From CAZEUZ01 sp964515805 (GTDB lineage: Bacteria > Pseudomonadota > Gammaproteobacteria > Pseudomonadales > Cellvibrionaceae): a stretch of 44,203 bases of DNA. Below, piece by piece: positions 8,951-16,925 of the stretch. The stretch is from NCBI GenBank assembly GCA_964515805.1, contig CAZEUZ010000053.1:1-44203 (forward strand), read 5' to 3'. Made by a program: the position numbers and the translations under genes. Under the pieces are notes generated by a model that worked only from the letters and a program-made list of their open reading frames with translations, was not told the origin of the DNA and did no database searches. Numbering within the stretch: position 1 is the stretch's first letter; each line of letters begins with the position of its first letter.

Positions 8951-9553
8951 TTATTTTAGCCGGCGTTGGTGTCGTTCTAGATTATCCTGCCGTTTGGGAT
9001 CACTTTTCTTCAACATGATATACGTTGCGCCTAAACCGCCTTGGTGCTGTTGTGCACTGTGAAATGCTAAAATTTCTTCTAGCTGTGGTAACCAGTAGGC
9101 AATACAGCTTTTCAATACAGCAGGTTGCTGTCTGCCTTCGCCTTTGCCGTGGTTAATTAACGCGCAACGAATATGTTGCGACAAGCAATAGCGCACAAAT
9201 CGAATAACCGCCATTCTTGCCTGTTCGACGGTCATGCGATGTAAATCCAGATAGGCTTCAACTGTGTACTTGCCCAAACGCAGTTTTTTAAAAACACCAT
9301 GTTGTATGCCAGGACGCTTAAAACTCAACAGGTCCAGAGGGTCAACTGGCTCGATGGTACGCAAGTCACCCGCTAGTACAGAAATTTTTGTATCATTGTC
9401 CGGTGAACTATGGTTTGATGATGAAAAAGACTGAGCAGCCTGACGTCGTGCCGCAACGGTTTTGGCATCCGGCGTTTGCTTTTTACATTCGGCATATTCC
9501 GTTTTCTGCAGCGGTTGCACACCGCTCATTGCGTCGAGGAATTCATCTGACAT
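8951..9553 (-). CDS. Smr-domain protein (SmrA/YdaL-like putative endonuclease)
   Basis: A 200-residue protein with a C-terminal Smr domain (about 100-185), the family linked to nicking or structure-specific nuclease activity and to ribosome rescue. The DLHRMT motif and the glycine loop HGKGEGR are present, and the final GGLGATYIMLKK strand is typical of the SmrA group. The N-terminal half is low complexity and probably disordered. The domain is certain, the substrate unknown. It lies between acs and dacA on the same strand with gaps of 58 and 109 bases, so a shared transcript is possible but not shown. Confidence 0.88.
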   Translation of the reverse strand: MSDEFLDAMSGVQPLQKTEYAECKKQTPDAKTVAARRQAAQSFSSSNHSSPDNDTKISVLAGDLRTIEPVDPLDLLSFKRPGIQHGVFKKLRLGKYTVEAYLDLHRMTVEQARMAVIRFVRYCLSQHIRCALINHGKGEGRQQPAVLKSCIAYWLPQLEEILAFHSAQQHQGGLGATYIMLKKSDPKRQDNLERHQRRLK

Positions 9554-9611
9554 GTCGGTGCTTAACCATTCAATCGTTCGAATTAAACAGGCAATTAATA
9601 ACCGTACATAC

Positions 9612-11546
9612 TTAAATGTTTAGACGGTGTGCGATCAATTCGTCAACCACCGCTGGATCCGCCAGCGTAGATGTGTCGCCCAGATCGCCGATTTCGTTAG
9701 CCGCAATCTTGCGCAAAATTCGCCGCATAATTTTACCCGAGCGGGTTTTTGGCAGAGCTGGTGCCCACTGAATAAGGTCGGGTTTAGCAATGGGTCCAAT
9801 CTCTTTGACGCACAGTGCAACCAATTGCGCTTTCAGCCCATCAGCGGCTTGTTGGCCGCTCATTAACGTCACGTAAGCATAGATTCCCTGACCTTTAATA
9901 TCGTGGTTATAGCCTACGACCGCAGCTTCGGCAACCTGCTCGTGTAGCACTAATGCGCTCTCAATTTCAGCGGTGCCGAGACGATGGCCACTGACGTTGA
10001 GCACATCGTCCATGCGTCCAGTAATCCAGTAATAACTGTCTTTATCGCGACGGGCGCCGTCACCAGTAAAATAGTAACCGGGGAAAGTGGTGAAATACGT
10101 CTCGATTAAGCGTTGATGATTGCCGTAGACGGTGCGAATTTGACTGGGCCAGGATGATTTAATGACTAAACTGCCAGCCCCTTCACCTTCAATTTCATTG
10201 CCATCGGCATCTAAAAGTGCCGGTTGCACACCAAAAAAAGGTAATGTAGCGGAGCCGGGCTTTAAATCAGTTGCACCGGGCAGTGGCGTTAACATATGCG
10301 CCCCTGTTTCCGTTTGCCACCAGGTGTCGACGATCGGGCAGCGACCTTCACCCACCACCTTGTAATACCACTCCCATGCCTCGGGATTGATCGGTTCACC
10401 CACAGTTCCAAGGATGCGTAAAAAACTGCGCGATGTTTTTTTAACCCACTCGTCTCCTTGTCCCATTAAGGCGCGAATAGCTGTCGGCGCCGTATAAAAT
10501 ATAGCCACATTGTGCTTATCCACCACTTCCCAACAACGGGCTGGTGTCGGGTAGTTAGGCACTCCCTCAAACATCAATGTGATAGCGCCATTGGCCAATG
10601 GACCGTAGACAATATAGCTATGGCCTGTTATCCATCCCACATCCGCTGTGCACCAATACACCTCTCCTTCTTTGTAGTCAAAGGTATATTTGTGCGTCAT
10701 TGCGGTCATCAGCAGATAACCTGCCGTGGTGTGCAAAACACCCTTTGGCTTGCCAGTAGATCCCGACGTATACAAAATAAATAATGGGTCCTCCGCCGCC
10801 ATCGGCGTTGGTTCACACTCTGCGCTTTGTTGTTCAATCGCCTGGTGATACCAGATATCGCGGCGATCTTCCCAGTTGATTTCGCCACCCGTACGTTTAA
10901 CCACAATACATGTGTGAACATTAGGGCATTGATCGATTGCCTTATCCGCATTGGTTTTTAGCGGTACAGTTTTGCCGCCACGAACACCTTCGTCAGCGGT
11001 GATTACCAGCCGACAATCACAATCTAGAATTCGGTCTTTCAGAGCGTCTGGTGAAAATCCGCCAAAGACCACGGAATGCACTGCGCCAATGCGGGCGCAG
11101 GCTAACATGGCATAGGCGGCTTCGGGGATCATTGGCATGTAAATGCACACGCGATCACCTTTGTTAACGCCGTGCGCTTTTAGCACATTGGCCATTTTAC
11201 CGACGGCAGCATGCAACTCGGCATAGGTGATATGTTTGTCTTCTGTCGGGTCGTCACCTTCCCAAATAATCGCTGTCTGTGCGGCGCGATCACGGAGGTG
11301 CCGATCAATACAGTTGACGGTGATGTTTAGCTCACCTCCAGCAAACCACTGTGTTTCACCTTTTTCGAGATCAGAACTGCATACGGTGTCCCAAGGTTTT
11401 TCCCAAGTCAGAAACGCTTTCGCTTGTTCAGCCCAAAAACTTTCCGGTTCATCAATTGAGCGCTGGTACATGGCTTTATAAGCTTCGCGATCGATATGGG
11501 CATTTTTTTTAATATCAGTAGGTACGGGATAAATGGACTCAGACAT
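9612..11546 (-). CDS. acs: Acetyl-CoA synthetase (AMP-forming)
   Basis: Activates acetate to acetyl-CoA through acetyl-AMP. Length 644 residues, usual for Acs. The P-loop-like ILYTSGSTGKPKGVLH motif, the acetate pocket region WWQTETGAHM, YYFTGDGARRDKDSYYWITGR and the C-terminal PKTRSGKIMRR are present; Lys605 in that last motif is the residue acetylated for control in the family. ATG at 11546 is preceded by a good GGAGG ribosome site 7-8 bases upstream. It lies 117 bases after panD on the same strand, so it probably has its own promoter. Confidence 0.97.
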   Translation of the reverse strand: MSESIYPVPTDIKKNAHIDREAYKAMYQRSIDEPESFWAEQAKAFLTWEKPWDTVCSSDLEKGETQWFAGGELNITVNCIDRHLRDRAAQTAIIWEGDDPTEDKHITYAELHAAVGKMANVLKAHGVNKGDRVCIYMPMIPEAAYAMLACARIGAVHSVVFGGFSPDALKDRILDCDCRLVITADEGVRGGKTVPLKTNADKAIDQCPNVHTCIVVKRTGGEINWEDRRDIWYHQAIEQQSAECEPTPMAAEDPLFILYTSGSTGKPKGVLHTTAGYLLMTAMTHKYTFDYKEGEVYWCTADVGWITGHSYIVYGPLANGAITLMFEGVPNYPTPARCWEVVDKHNVAIFYTAPTAIRALMGQGDEWVKKTSRSFLRILGTVGEPINPEAWEWYYKVVGEGRCPIVDTWWQTETGAHMLTPLPGATDLKPGSATLPFFGVQPALLDADGNEIEGEGAGSLVIKSSWPSQIRTVYGNHQRLIETYFTTFPGYYFTGDGARRDKDSYYWITGRMDDVLNVSGHRLGTAEIESALVLHEQVAEAAVVGYNHDIKGQGIYAYVTLMSGQQAADGLKAQLVALCVKEIGPIAKPDLIQWAPALPKTRSGKIMRRILRKIAANEIGDLGDTSTLADPAVVDELIAHRLNI

Positions 11547-11663
11547 GAGAAACCTCCGAATGAAAATGACTATCTGACAGTGAGACTTAGCGTTTTTGTA
11601 TGAAAATTATGTGCCTCAGTTTATATGGTTACGTGGAAATTCTCGACTCTAATAATTTCTATG

Positions 11664-12044
11664 CTAAGCAATTTGAACAGGAATAGTGTTTGATGTGCGC
11701 TCGACGACGTTATCTTTATTCAGATATACCAATTTAGGTTGGTAACTAATCACTTCTTTTTCGTTAAATTGGCCGTAAGCAGCGATAATAACACGATCAC
11801 CTATTTGCACTTTGCGGGCGGCGGCGCCATTCATCGAAATAATACCGGATCCCGATTTGGCAAGGATTACGTAAGTAGTAAAACGCTCGCCATTGTCCAC
11901 ATTATAAATATCAACCTGCTCATACTCACGCATGCCGGCCATAGTGACCAAGTCTGCATCAATGGCACAGGAACCGTCGTACCATAATTCTGCCTGAGTA
12001 ACGCAAGCCATATGTAGCTTACCTTTGAGCATCGTTGTCAACAT
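11664..12044 (-). CDS. panD: Aspartate 1-decarboxylase
   Basis: Makes beta-alanine for pantothenate by a pyruvoyl-dependent decarboxylation. 126 residues. The self-cleavage site Gly24-Ser25 lies in YDGSCAIDADL; Ser25 becomes the pyruvoyl group. The N-terminal MLKGKLH and later NGAAARKVQIGDRVII match the family. It sits 33 bases downstream of panC, giving a panC-panD unit that supplies both the enzyme and its beta-alanine substrate. panB is not in the window. Confidence 0.96.
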   Translation of the reverse strand: MLTTMLKGKLHMACVTQAELWYDGSCAIDADLVTMAGMREYEQVDIYNVDNGERFTTYVILAKSGSGIISMNGAAARKVQIGDRVIIAAYGQFNEKEVISYQPKLVYLNKDNVVERTSNTIPVQIA

Positions 12045-12077
12045 AAGATTTATTTGTCGTTCCTATTTTTTAGGTTT

Positions 12078-12956
12078 TTAACTACTGTGCTCGCCGTTCT
12101 TCTTTGCTATTGAAACATTATCAATTAGGCGGGCGCTTTCGGTATACATTGCACCTAGAACAGCTAATTCTATGTTATCACCAGCAGCTGGTTGCAGGGT
12201 AGTACTGTTACACACTTGAATGTAATCGGGCCTGAATCCGGCATCAATGATTTGCTCTCTGGCTTTAGACTCCAAGGTTAAATAATCCTTGTGACCTTCT
12301 TCTATTTGCGCTTTTATCCAACATAACGTCTGGTAGAGCTGCTTAGCAGCAGGCCGCTCGGTGTCGGTAATAAACCGATTGCGTGAGCTCATTGCCAACC
12401 CGTCTGCTTCGCGCACGATATCACCCGCTACTATTCGGACGGGAAAACATAGATCTTCTACCATTCGGCGGATTATTGCCAGCTGCTGGAAGTCCTTCAA
12501 ACCAAATATGGCTTTATCGGGTTGGACGATGTGAAAAAGTTTGGCAACGATAGTTGTCACCCCGTCAAAGTGACCGGGACGGCTCTTACCACAGAGTATG
12601 TCAGACATCACGGGCACGGTGACTTTGGTCTGCTCACTCATACCATTGGGATATATGTCATTTTCGTTAGGGCAAAACAGGCAGTCGCACCCCACGCTGC
12701 GTAATTTTATTAAATCGGCTTCATAAGTGCGTGGGTACTTATCCCAATCTTCGTTGAGACCAAATTGTAACGGATTAACAAAAATGCTCACGACGACCTG
12801 ATCACAGTGGGTCTGTGCTATTTTTATCAGTGCCATATGGCCGTCATGCAGGTTGCCCATTGTTGGCACCAAACCGATACGTTGGTACTGTCGACGCATT
12901 TCGGCTAGCCATTCTTGCAATCCTTGAATGTGTTTGAACACTTGCATAGCCATCAT
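12078..12956 (-). CDS. panC: Pantothenate synthetase
   Basis: ATP-dependent ligation of pantoate and beta-alanine, cytoplasmic. The nucleotidyltransferase motifs are clear: LVPTMGNLHDGHMALI, SIFVNPLQF, GKSRPGHFDGVTTIVAKLF, FGLKDFQQL and MSSRNRF. An upstream TTG at 12983 also opens the frame but adds residues absent from the family; ATGs at 12956, 12953 and 12947 are candidates, and 12947 (MQVFKHI) aligns best with the known start. None has a strong ribosome site. It precedes panD by 33 bases and follows dnaB on the same strand. Confidence 0.94.
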   Translation of the reverse strand: MMAMQVFKHIQGLQEWLAEMRRQYQRIGLVPTMGNLHDGHMALIKIAQTHCDQVVVSIFVNPLQFGLNEDWDKYPRTYEADLIKLRSVGCDCLFCPNENDIYPNGMSEQTKVTVPVMSDILCGKSRPGHFDGVTTIVAKLFHIVQPDKAIFGLKDFQQLAIIRRMVEDLCFPVRIVAGDIVREADGLAMSSRNRFITDTERPAAKQLYQTLCWIKAQIEEGHKDYLTLESKAREQIIDAGFRPDYIQVCNSTTLQPAAGDNIELAVLGAMYTESARLIDNVSIAKKNGEHSS

Positions 12957-12994
12957 CTGTTTTTCAATAAATTGGCAAAGCAATCCAGGCTAAG

Positions 12995-13020
12995 TAAGGA
13001 GGCATAGTAAGGAGACATAG
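12995..13020. repeat. 13-base tandem repeat between dnaB and panC
   Basis: Two adjacent 13-base units (12995-13007 and 13008-13020, core TAAGGAGGCATAG) differ at one base. They occupy most of the short gap between the panC start and the dnaB stop. The repeat looks like simple slippage and no role is evident. Confidence 0.5.
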
Positions 13021-13033
13021 TGACGATTTGGCA

Positions 13034-14437
13034 TTAGTGGTCAGGTCGCATATAGTCGGGTGCCAAATTGTCGAAACGGGTGTATTGGCCCATAAATGCC
13101 GTCCGGCAAGTGCCGGTTTCTCCGTTGCGTTGCTTGCCTAATATCAGTTCTGCAACACCCTTGTCGGGGCTGTCTTCGTTATAATACTCATCCCGATAAA
13201 TAAATAGTACGATATCGGCATCTTGTTCAATGGCGCCGGATTCACGCAAGTCGGCATTCCTAGGGCGTTTGTCTGGCCGCTGCTCTACACCGCGATTTAA
13301 CTGTGACAGAGCAATTAAAGGACAACCAAATTCCTTGGCTATGGCTTTTAGCGAACGGGAGATTTCTGAAATTTCCTGTGTACGCCCTTCTTTAGTATCC
13401 ACTGTTTGCATCAGTTGTAAGTAATCGACGACGATCAAGCCGGGGGCATTCTGCTCGCGCACAATACGTCGCAGACGAGCGCGAATATCCTGAGGAGTCA
13501 GTGCCGGCGTATCATCAATATATAGTGATGCTCCTTTAAGTTTTTGTACGGCAGTGGTCAGCTTGGGCCAATCTTCTTCCGTTAAGTTACCATTGCGAAT
13601 TTTATTTTGGTTTATACGGCCAATGGAGGAAAGCATCCGCATAATGATGGATTCCGATGACATTTCCATACTAAACATCAATACTGGGTTTGACTGTGAG
13701 AATAATGCCGCCTCAACAAAATTCAGTGCCAGTGCTGTTTTGCCCATGGATGGTCGCGCCGCCAGTACGATCAACTCACCTGATTGCCAACCGGAAGTGT
13801 ATTTGTCTAAGTCAGTAATACCGGTGGTGATACCCGTAATATCACTGTCGGTATGAAAGAGTTTATCGATACGTTCGAGAGTGAGCTTTAGTAATCCATC
13901 GACAATTTCCAGTCCACCTTCCTTGGGACGACCATCGATAATGGATGTCAATCGCTTTTCGGCTAATTGGAGCAAGTCGTTGGCGTCCAAACCGGCAGGG
14001 TTATAACCGGTGCGGGAGATTTCGTAGGCTGCAGCGATTAACTGACGAACAGTTGAATGTTCGCGAACTACTCGTGCGTAGGCAGTAATATTAGCGGCGC
14101 TAGGCGTATTTTTGGTGATTTCAGAAAGATAACTGAGACCCCCTACTCGATCTAATTGCCCTTGTTGGGAAAGCTTTTCCGAGAGGGTGATGATGTCGAA
14201 CGGATCATCTCCGGCAACGAGATCTCCTATGGTGGAGAAAATGTGGCGGTGGCCATCGCTGTAAAAATCCTCGGTTTTTAACAGCTCGGCGATGCTGTCA
14301 TAGCGTTCGTTGGCTATGATTAAACCGCCTAGTATTGCCTGTTCAGCCTCCAGAGAATGAGGTAATGGATCCTTGGGCTGGGCACTTTCGTCGACGTCGT
14401 TAAAAGACGAAGCGCTTTGTGAGTCAATAGGGCTCAA
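13034..14437 (-). CDS. dnaB: Replicative DNA helicase
   Basis: Hexameric 5'-3' helicase of the replication fork. 467 residues with an N-terminal primase-interacting domain (PHSLEAEQAILGGLI from about 26) and a RecA-like C-terminal domain: Walker A AARPSMGKTALAL (about residues 226-238), Walker B LIVVDYLQLM, and the arginine-finger region KQRNGETGT near the end. The only start that covers the N-terminal extension is a TTG at 14437 with weak signals, so the first about 25 residues are uncertain. It is the last gene of the rpsF-rpsR-DUF2232-rplI-dnaB set. No intein was seen. Confidence 0.96.
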   Translation of the reverse strand: MSPIDSQSASSFNDVDESAQPKDPLPHSLEAEQAILGGLIIANERYDSIAELLKTEDFYSDGHRHIFSTIGDLVAGDDPFDIITLSEKLSQQGQLDRVGGLSYLSEITKNTPSAANITAYARVVREHSTVRQLIAAAYEISRTGYNPAGLDANDLLQLAEKRLTSIIDGRPKEGGLEIVDGLLKLTLERIDKLFHTDSDITGITTGITDLDKYTSGWQSGELIVLAARPSMGKTALALNFVEAALFSQSNPVLMFSMEMSSESIIMRMLSSIGRINQNKIRNGNLTEEDWPKLTTAVQKLKGASLYIDDTPALTPQDIRARLRRIVREQNAPGLIVVDYLQLMQTVDTKEGRTQEISEISRSLKAIAKEFGCPLIALSQLNRGVEQRPDKRPRNADLRESGAIEQDADIVLFIYRDEYYNEDSPDKGVAELILGKQRNGETGTCRTAFMGQYTRFDNLAPDYMRPDH

Positions 14438-14488
14438 GTGGGTAAAATGGTAGAACTATAAACGGCATTGACAAACAGCCAACAAATC

Positions 14489-14944
14489 TTAACTATCTTC
14501 TGCTGCCACGATAGCCAGTGTCACGGTTTGTGTTATTTCCGTATGTAAATGGATATCGATATTGTAATCGCCCAATTCGCGTAATGCACCCAGAGGTAAT
14601 CGCACTTCGGATTTTGCAACCTCTTCCCCCGCAGAGGTGATTGCGTCTGCGATATCGCGGGCGCCGACTGAACCGAATAATTTTCCTTCGTCGCCAGCGT
14701 TAGCTGAAATAGTAACAGAAAGTTCCGACAATCTCTCCGCACGGGCCAATGCTCTACTTTTTTGTTCTTTAGCAGTGGCTTCAAGTTCAGCACGTCGCTT
14801 TTCAAACTCTGCGAGATTGTCTGCAGTAGCCAGCAAGGCCTTGCCTTGAGGAAGTAAAAAATTACGACAAAAACCCGCTTTAACGGCAACCTTGTCGCCA
14901 ATATCCCCAAGTTTGCCAATTTTTTCAAGTAAAATAACGTCCAT
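14489..14944 (-). CDS. rplI: 50S ribosomal protein L9
   Basis: Elongated two-domain protein of the large subunit that binds 23S rRNA near the L1 stalk. 151 residues. The N-terminal domain MDVILLEKIGKLGDIGDKV and the signature FCRNFLLPQGKA are present, followed by the long connecting helix (about 42-75) and the C-terminal domain with GKLFGSVGARDIADAI. ATG at 14944. It follows the DUF2232 gene by 41 bases within the ribosomal operon. Confidence 0.98.
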   Translation of the reverse strand: MDVILLEKIGKLGDIGDKVAVKAGFCRNFLLPQGKALLATADNLAEFEKRRAELEATAKEQKSRALARAERLSELSVTISANAGDEGKLFGSVGARDIADAITSAGEEVAKSEVRLPLGALRELGDYNIDIHLHTEITQTVTLAIVAAEDS

Positions 14945-14985
14945 TAACTAACCCTCTTCAATCGAATACTAACCCACACTTTCTG

Positions 14986-15861
14986 CTAACTAATTTGTGC
15001 CTTGCGGCTGCGAAAATTTAGCCAATGGTCTAAAAATCCAACGCCCATTAATACAATTTGCACATAGTTTGCTAGCTGTAAGATAACCAAAACTATTAAT
15101 GTCACATAAAAAATAATCAAGCACTGTCTGGCATTTTTCAGCGAACTTACCATCGTATGAACAATTGCGACAGATACCAGCATTAAAGGTAGCGCAAAGA
15201 CAAATGACCAAGTGAGGTAAGTATCGTCCTGGACTAAGAAGTACAAACTTAAAGCCAAGCAAACAGCTGCTGTAATAGATCCCAGCCTGAATTGACGAAA
15301 TTCATTCCTGAACCCCCCGGGATTATATAACAGAGATTGCCACCATCTGCCTAAAAACAAGCTACAAATACCATTTATAATAATTACAACTGCAAGTATG
15401 CCTGCTAAGGCGATCCCGTTGATTGCAGGCACAGGGTTTTCGACGTCTGCCGCTGTCGCTTGTGTTTGTAGCGCTACATTCAAGGAGTCTACCAAGTGGC
15501 CTAAAGCATGTGGAGCCAACTGTGTCACTAGTAATAACGGTAATATGCTTACTAGCAACAATGTTATCAATGTTGAAGACCAAAACACGGTTTGTCTCAA
15601 TACCAAAGCACTGATGTAAACGGCAATTAAACTGATTACCGTGGACAAAAAAACCAATGCCTGATGATCTGTATTGGCGCCGAAGGTGAGAATAGTAGGC
15701 AGCAGCCCGATAAGCAGTACCAGTGTGCCTTCAAAAGCACCTTTGCGTAGTGTTACTAATGCGATTGCAGCAGGCGTAATAAATGGTAAAAGTGTACCTA
15801 GCAGTGCAACTGCACCAGCTTGTACTCGCCCACGCATGATTAATTCAGCTATAGTCCGCAC
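14986..15861 (-). CDS. DUF2232-like multi-pass membrane protein
   Basis: A hydrophobic 291-residue protein with about eight predicted membrane segments. It occupies the position between rpsR and rplI where Pseudomonas relatives carry a YybS/DUF2232-type protein. The start is GTG at 15861: the resulting N-terminus MRTIAELIMRGRVQA matches what I recall of these relatives, so I prefer it to the ATG eight codons later. No catalytic motif is visible and the function is unknown. Co-transcription with ribosomal genes suggests a housekeeping membrane role, which is inference. Confidence 0.8.
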   Translation of the reverse strand: MRTIAELIMRGRVQAGAVALLGTLLPFITPAAIALVTLRKGAFEGTLVLLIGLLPTILTFGANTDHQALVFLSTVISLIAVYISALVLRQTVFWSSTLITLLLVSILPLLLVTQLAPHALGHLVDSLNVALQTQATAADVENPVPAINGIALAGILAVVIIINGICSLFLGRWWQSLLYNPGGFRNEFRQFRLGSITAAVCLALSLYFLVQDDTYLTWSFVFALPLMLVSVAIVHTMVSSLKNARQCLIIFYVTLIVLVILQLANYVQIVLMGVGFLDHWLNFRSRKAQIS

Positions 15862-15903
15862 GATTTATCAATGCACTTTATTTTGTGGGCGTTAAGTACT
15901 AAG

Positions 15904-16134
15904 TTACCATTCGTGACTGTCACTGTAGGGTAGAAGAGCAAGGAAGCGCGCGCGTTTTATAGCGGTAGCCAACTGACGCTGATATTTAGCCTTGGTTCCT
16001 GTTACTCGACTAGGCACAATTTTTCCAGTTTCAGTGATGTAGTCTTTGAGCGTTTCCAAATCTTTATAGTCAATTTTTTTACTGTTCTCTGCAGTAAACC
16101 GACAGAATTTACGACGTCTGAAGAAATTGGACAT
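15904..16134 (-). CDS. rpsR: 30S ribosomal protein S18
   Basis: Small-subunit protein that pairs with S6 on the platform. 76 residues, standard. FFRRRKFCRF, IDYKDLETLKDYI and the signature GKIVPSRVTGTKAKYQRQL are complete. It begins 2 bases after the rpsF stop, so the two are translationally close, matching their assembly as a heterodimer. Confidence 0.98.
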   Translation of the reverse strand: MSNFFRRRKFCRFTAENSKKIDYKDLETLKDYITETGKIVPSRVTGTKAKYQRQLATAIKRARFLALLPYSDSHEW

Positions 16135-16136
16135 AA

Positions 16137-16682
16137 CTATGTGTTCTCCTGCTGATTAGTTTCGCTAGCTATTTTTTGTTCTTCTATCTCCTGTTCTTTT
16201 ACAGTTTCTTCTGCACTAGCGGCTTCTAGTTCGCTTTCATTTGATCGTTCAGTTGCTTCTACAGAACTTCCTTCTGTTGTACCTGCTTCTGTACCTACTT
16301 CGGATTTGTCATGATCGGTTGTTCTTGGTCGATGTGTGCGGTCCCGAGTTTCCCTGTTATCTCTTTCCGCTTTAGCAATAGGTGATTCTTCGGTAATTGG
16401 CTCATCTGTACGTATGATCAAATGCCGTAGTACGGCATCATTGTAACGAAAATTCGTCGTCAATTCGTCGACTACATCTTGACTACACTCGACGTTCATA
16501 AGAACGTAATGTGCCTTATAAATTTTGTTGATAGGATAAGCGAGTTGACGTCGTCCCCAGTTTTCCAGCCGGTGTATTTCTCCGCTATCGTTCTTAATTG
16601 AGGCGGTGTAGCGTTCAATCATCCCAGGAACCTGTTCGCTCTGACTGGGGTTGACGAGAAATACAATTTCGTAGTGTCGCAT
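16137..16682 (-). CDS. rpsF: 30S ribosomal protein S6 with long acidic tail
   Basis: S6 binds S18 and 16S rRNA on the small-subunit platform. The folded domain (about 1-95: MRHYEIVFLVNPSQSEQV, WGRRQLAYPINK, HYVLMNVE, RHLIIR) is ordinary. It is followed by a tail of more than 80 residues, very rich in Glu, Thr, Ser and Arg, making 181 residues against about 130 in E. coli. ATG at 16682 has an AAGGA ribosome site. First gene of the rpsF-rpsR-DUF2232-rplI-dnaB set, behind the promoter at 16787-16815. Short acidic S6 tails are substrates of RimK glutamylation in enterobacteria; whether this one is modified is unknown. Confidence 0.96.
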   Translation of the reverse strand: MRHYEIVFLVNPSQSEQVPGMIERYTASIKNDSGEIHRLENWGRRQLAYPINKIYKAHYVLMNVECSQDVVDELTTNFRYNDAVLRHLIIRTDEPITEESPIAKAERDNRETRDRTHRPRTTDHDKSEVGTEAGTTEGSSVEATERSNESELEAASAEETVKEQEIEEQKIASETNQQENT

Positions 16683-16786
16683 AGTGATTTCCTTATGGGT
16701 TTAGACCTGCCACTAAATGACAGGACAAGGAACAAAAAGATAGTTATCGATTGCTGACTATCAGTAGAGAACCAATAGAACCCGGC

Positions 16787-16815
16787 ATTGTAAAGAGTTG
16801 ATCTGAGGAATTCAA
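16787..16815 (-). promoter_or_regulatory. Sigma70-type promoter of the rpsF operon
   Basis: Read on the minus strand: -35 TTGAAT (16810-16815), a 17-base spacer, -10 TACAAT (16787-16792) and a GC-rich GCCGGG discriminator just after it, as expected for growth-rate-controlled ribosomal promoters. It lies about 105 bases before the rpsF start. The intervening leader has a small stem (GATAGT/ACTATC). Confidence 0.65.
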
Positions 16816-16895
16816 GCGCAAAGGTCAGATCATTGCTAAATTCAGTTGTGCAGTTACAAACACTGAGATACGATATCTTTTCTATTCTATGAATG

Positions 16896-16909
16896 TTATA
16901 GCGCTATAA
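16896..16909. promoter_or_regulatory. Perfect 14-bp palindrome upstream of transglutaminase-like gene
   Basis: TTATAGCGCTATAA is perfectly self-complementary and ends 16 bases before the ATG at 16926. Its position fits an operator overlapping the promoter or leader of the transglutaminase-like gene. No matching second copy was noticed in the window. Confidence 0.4.
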
Positions 16910-16925
16910 GAGAAATTCCACGGTA

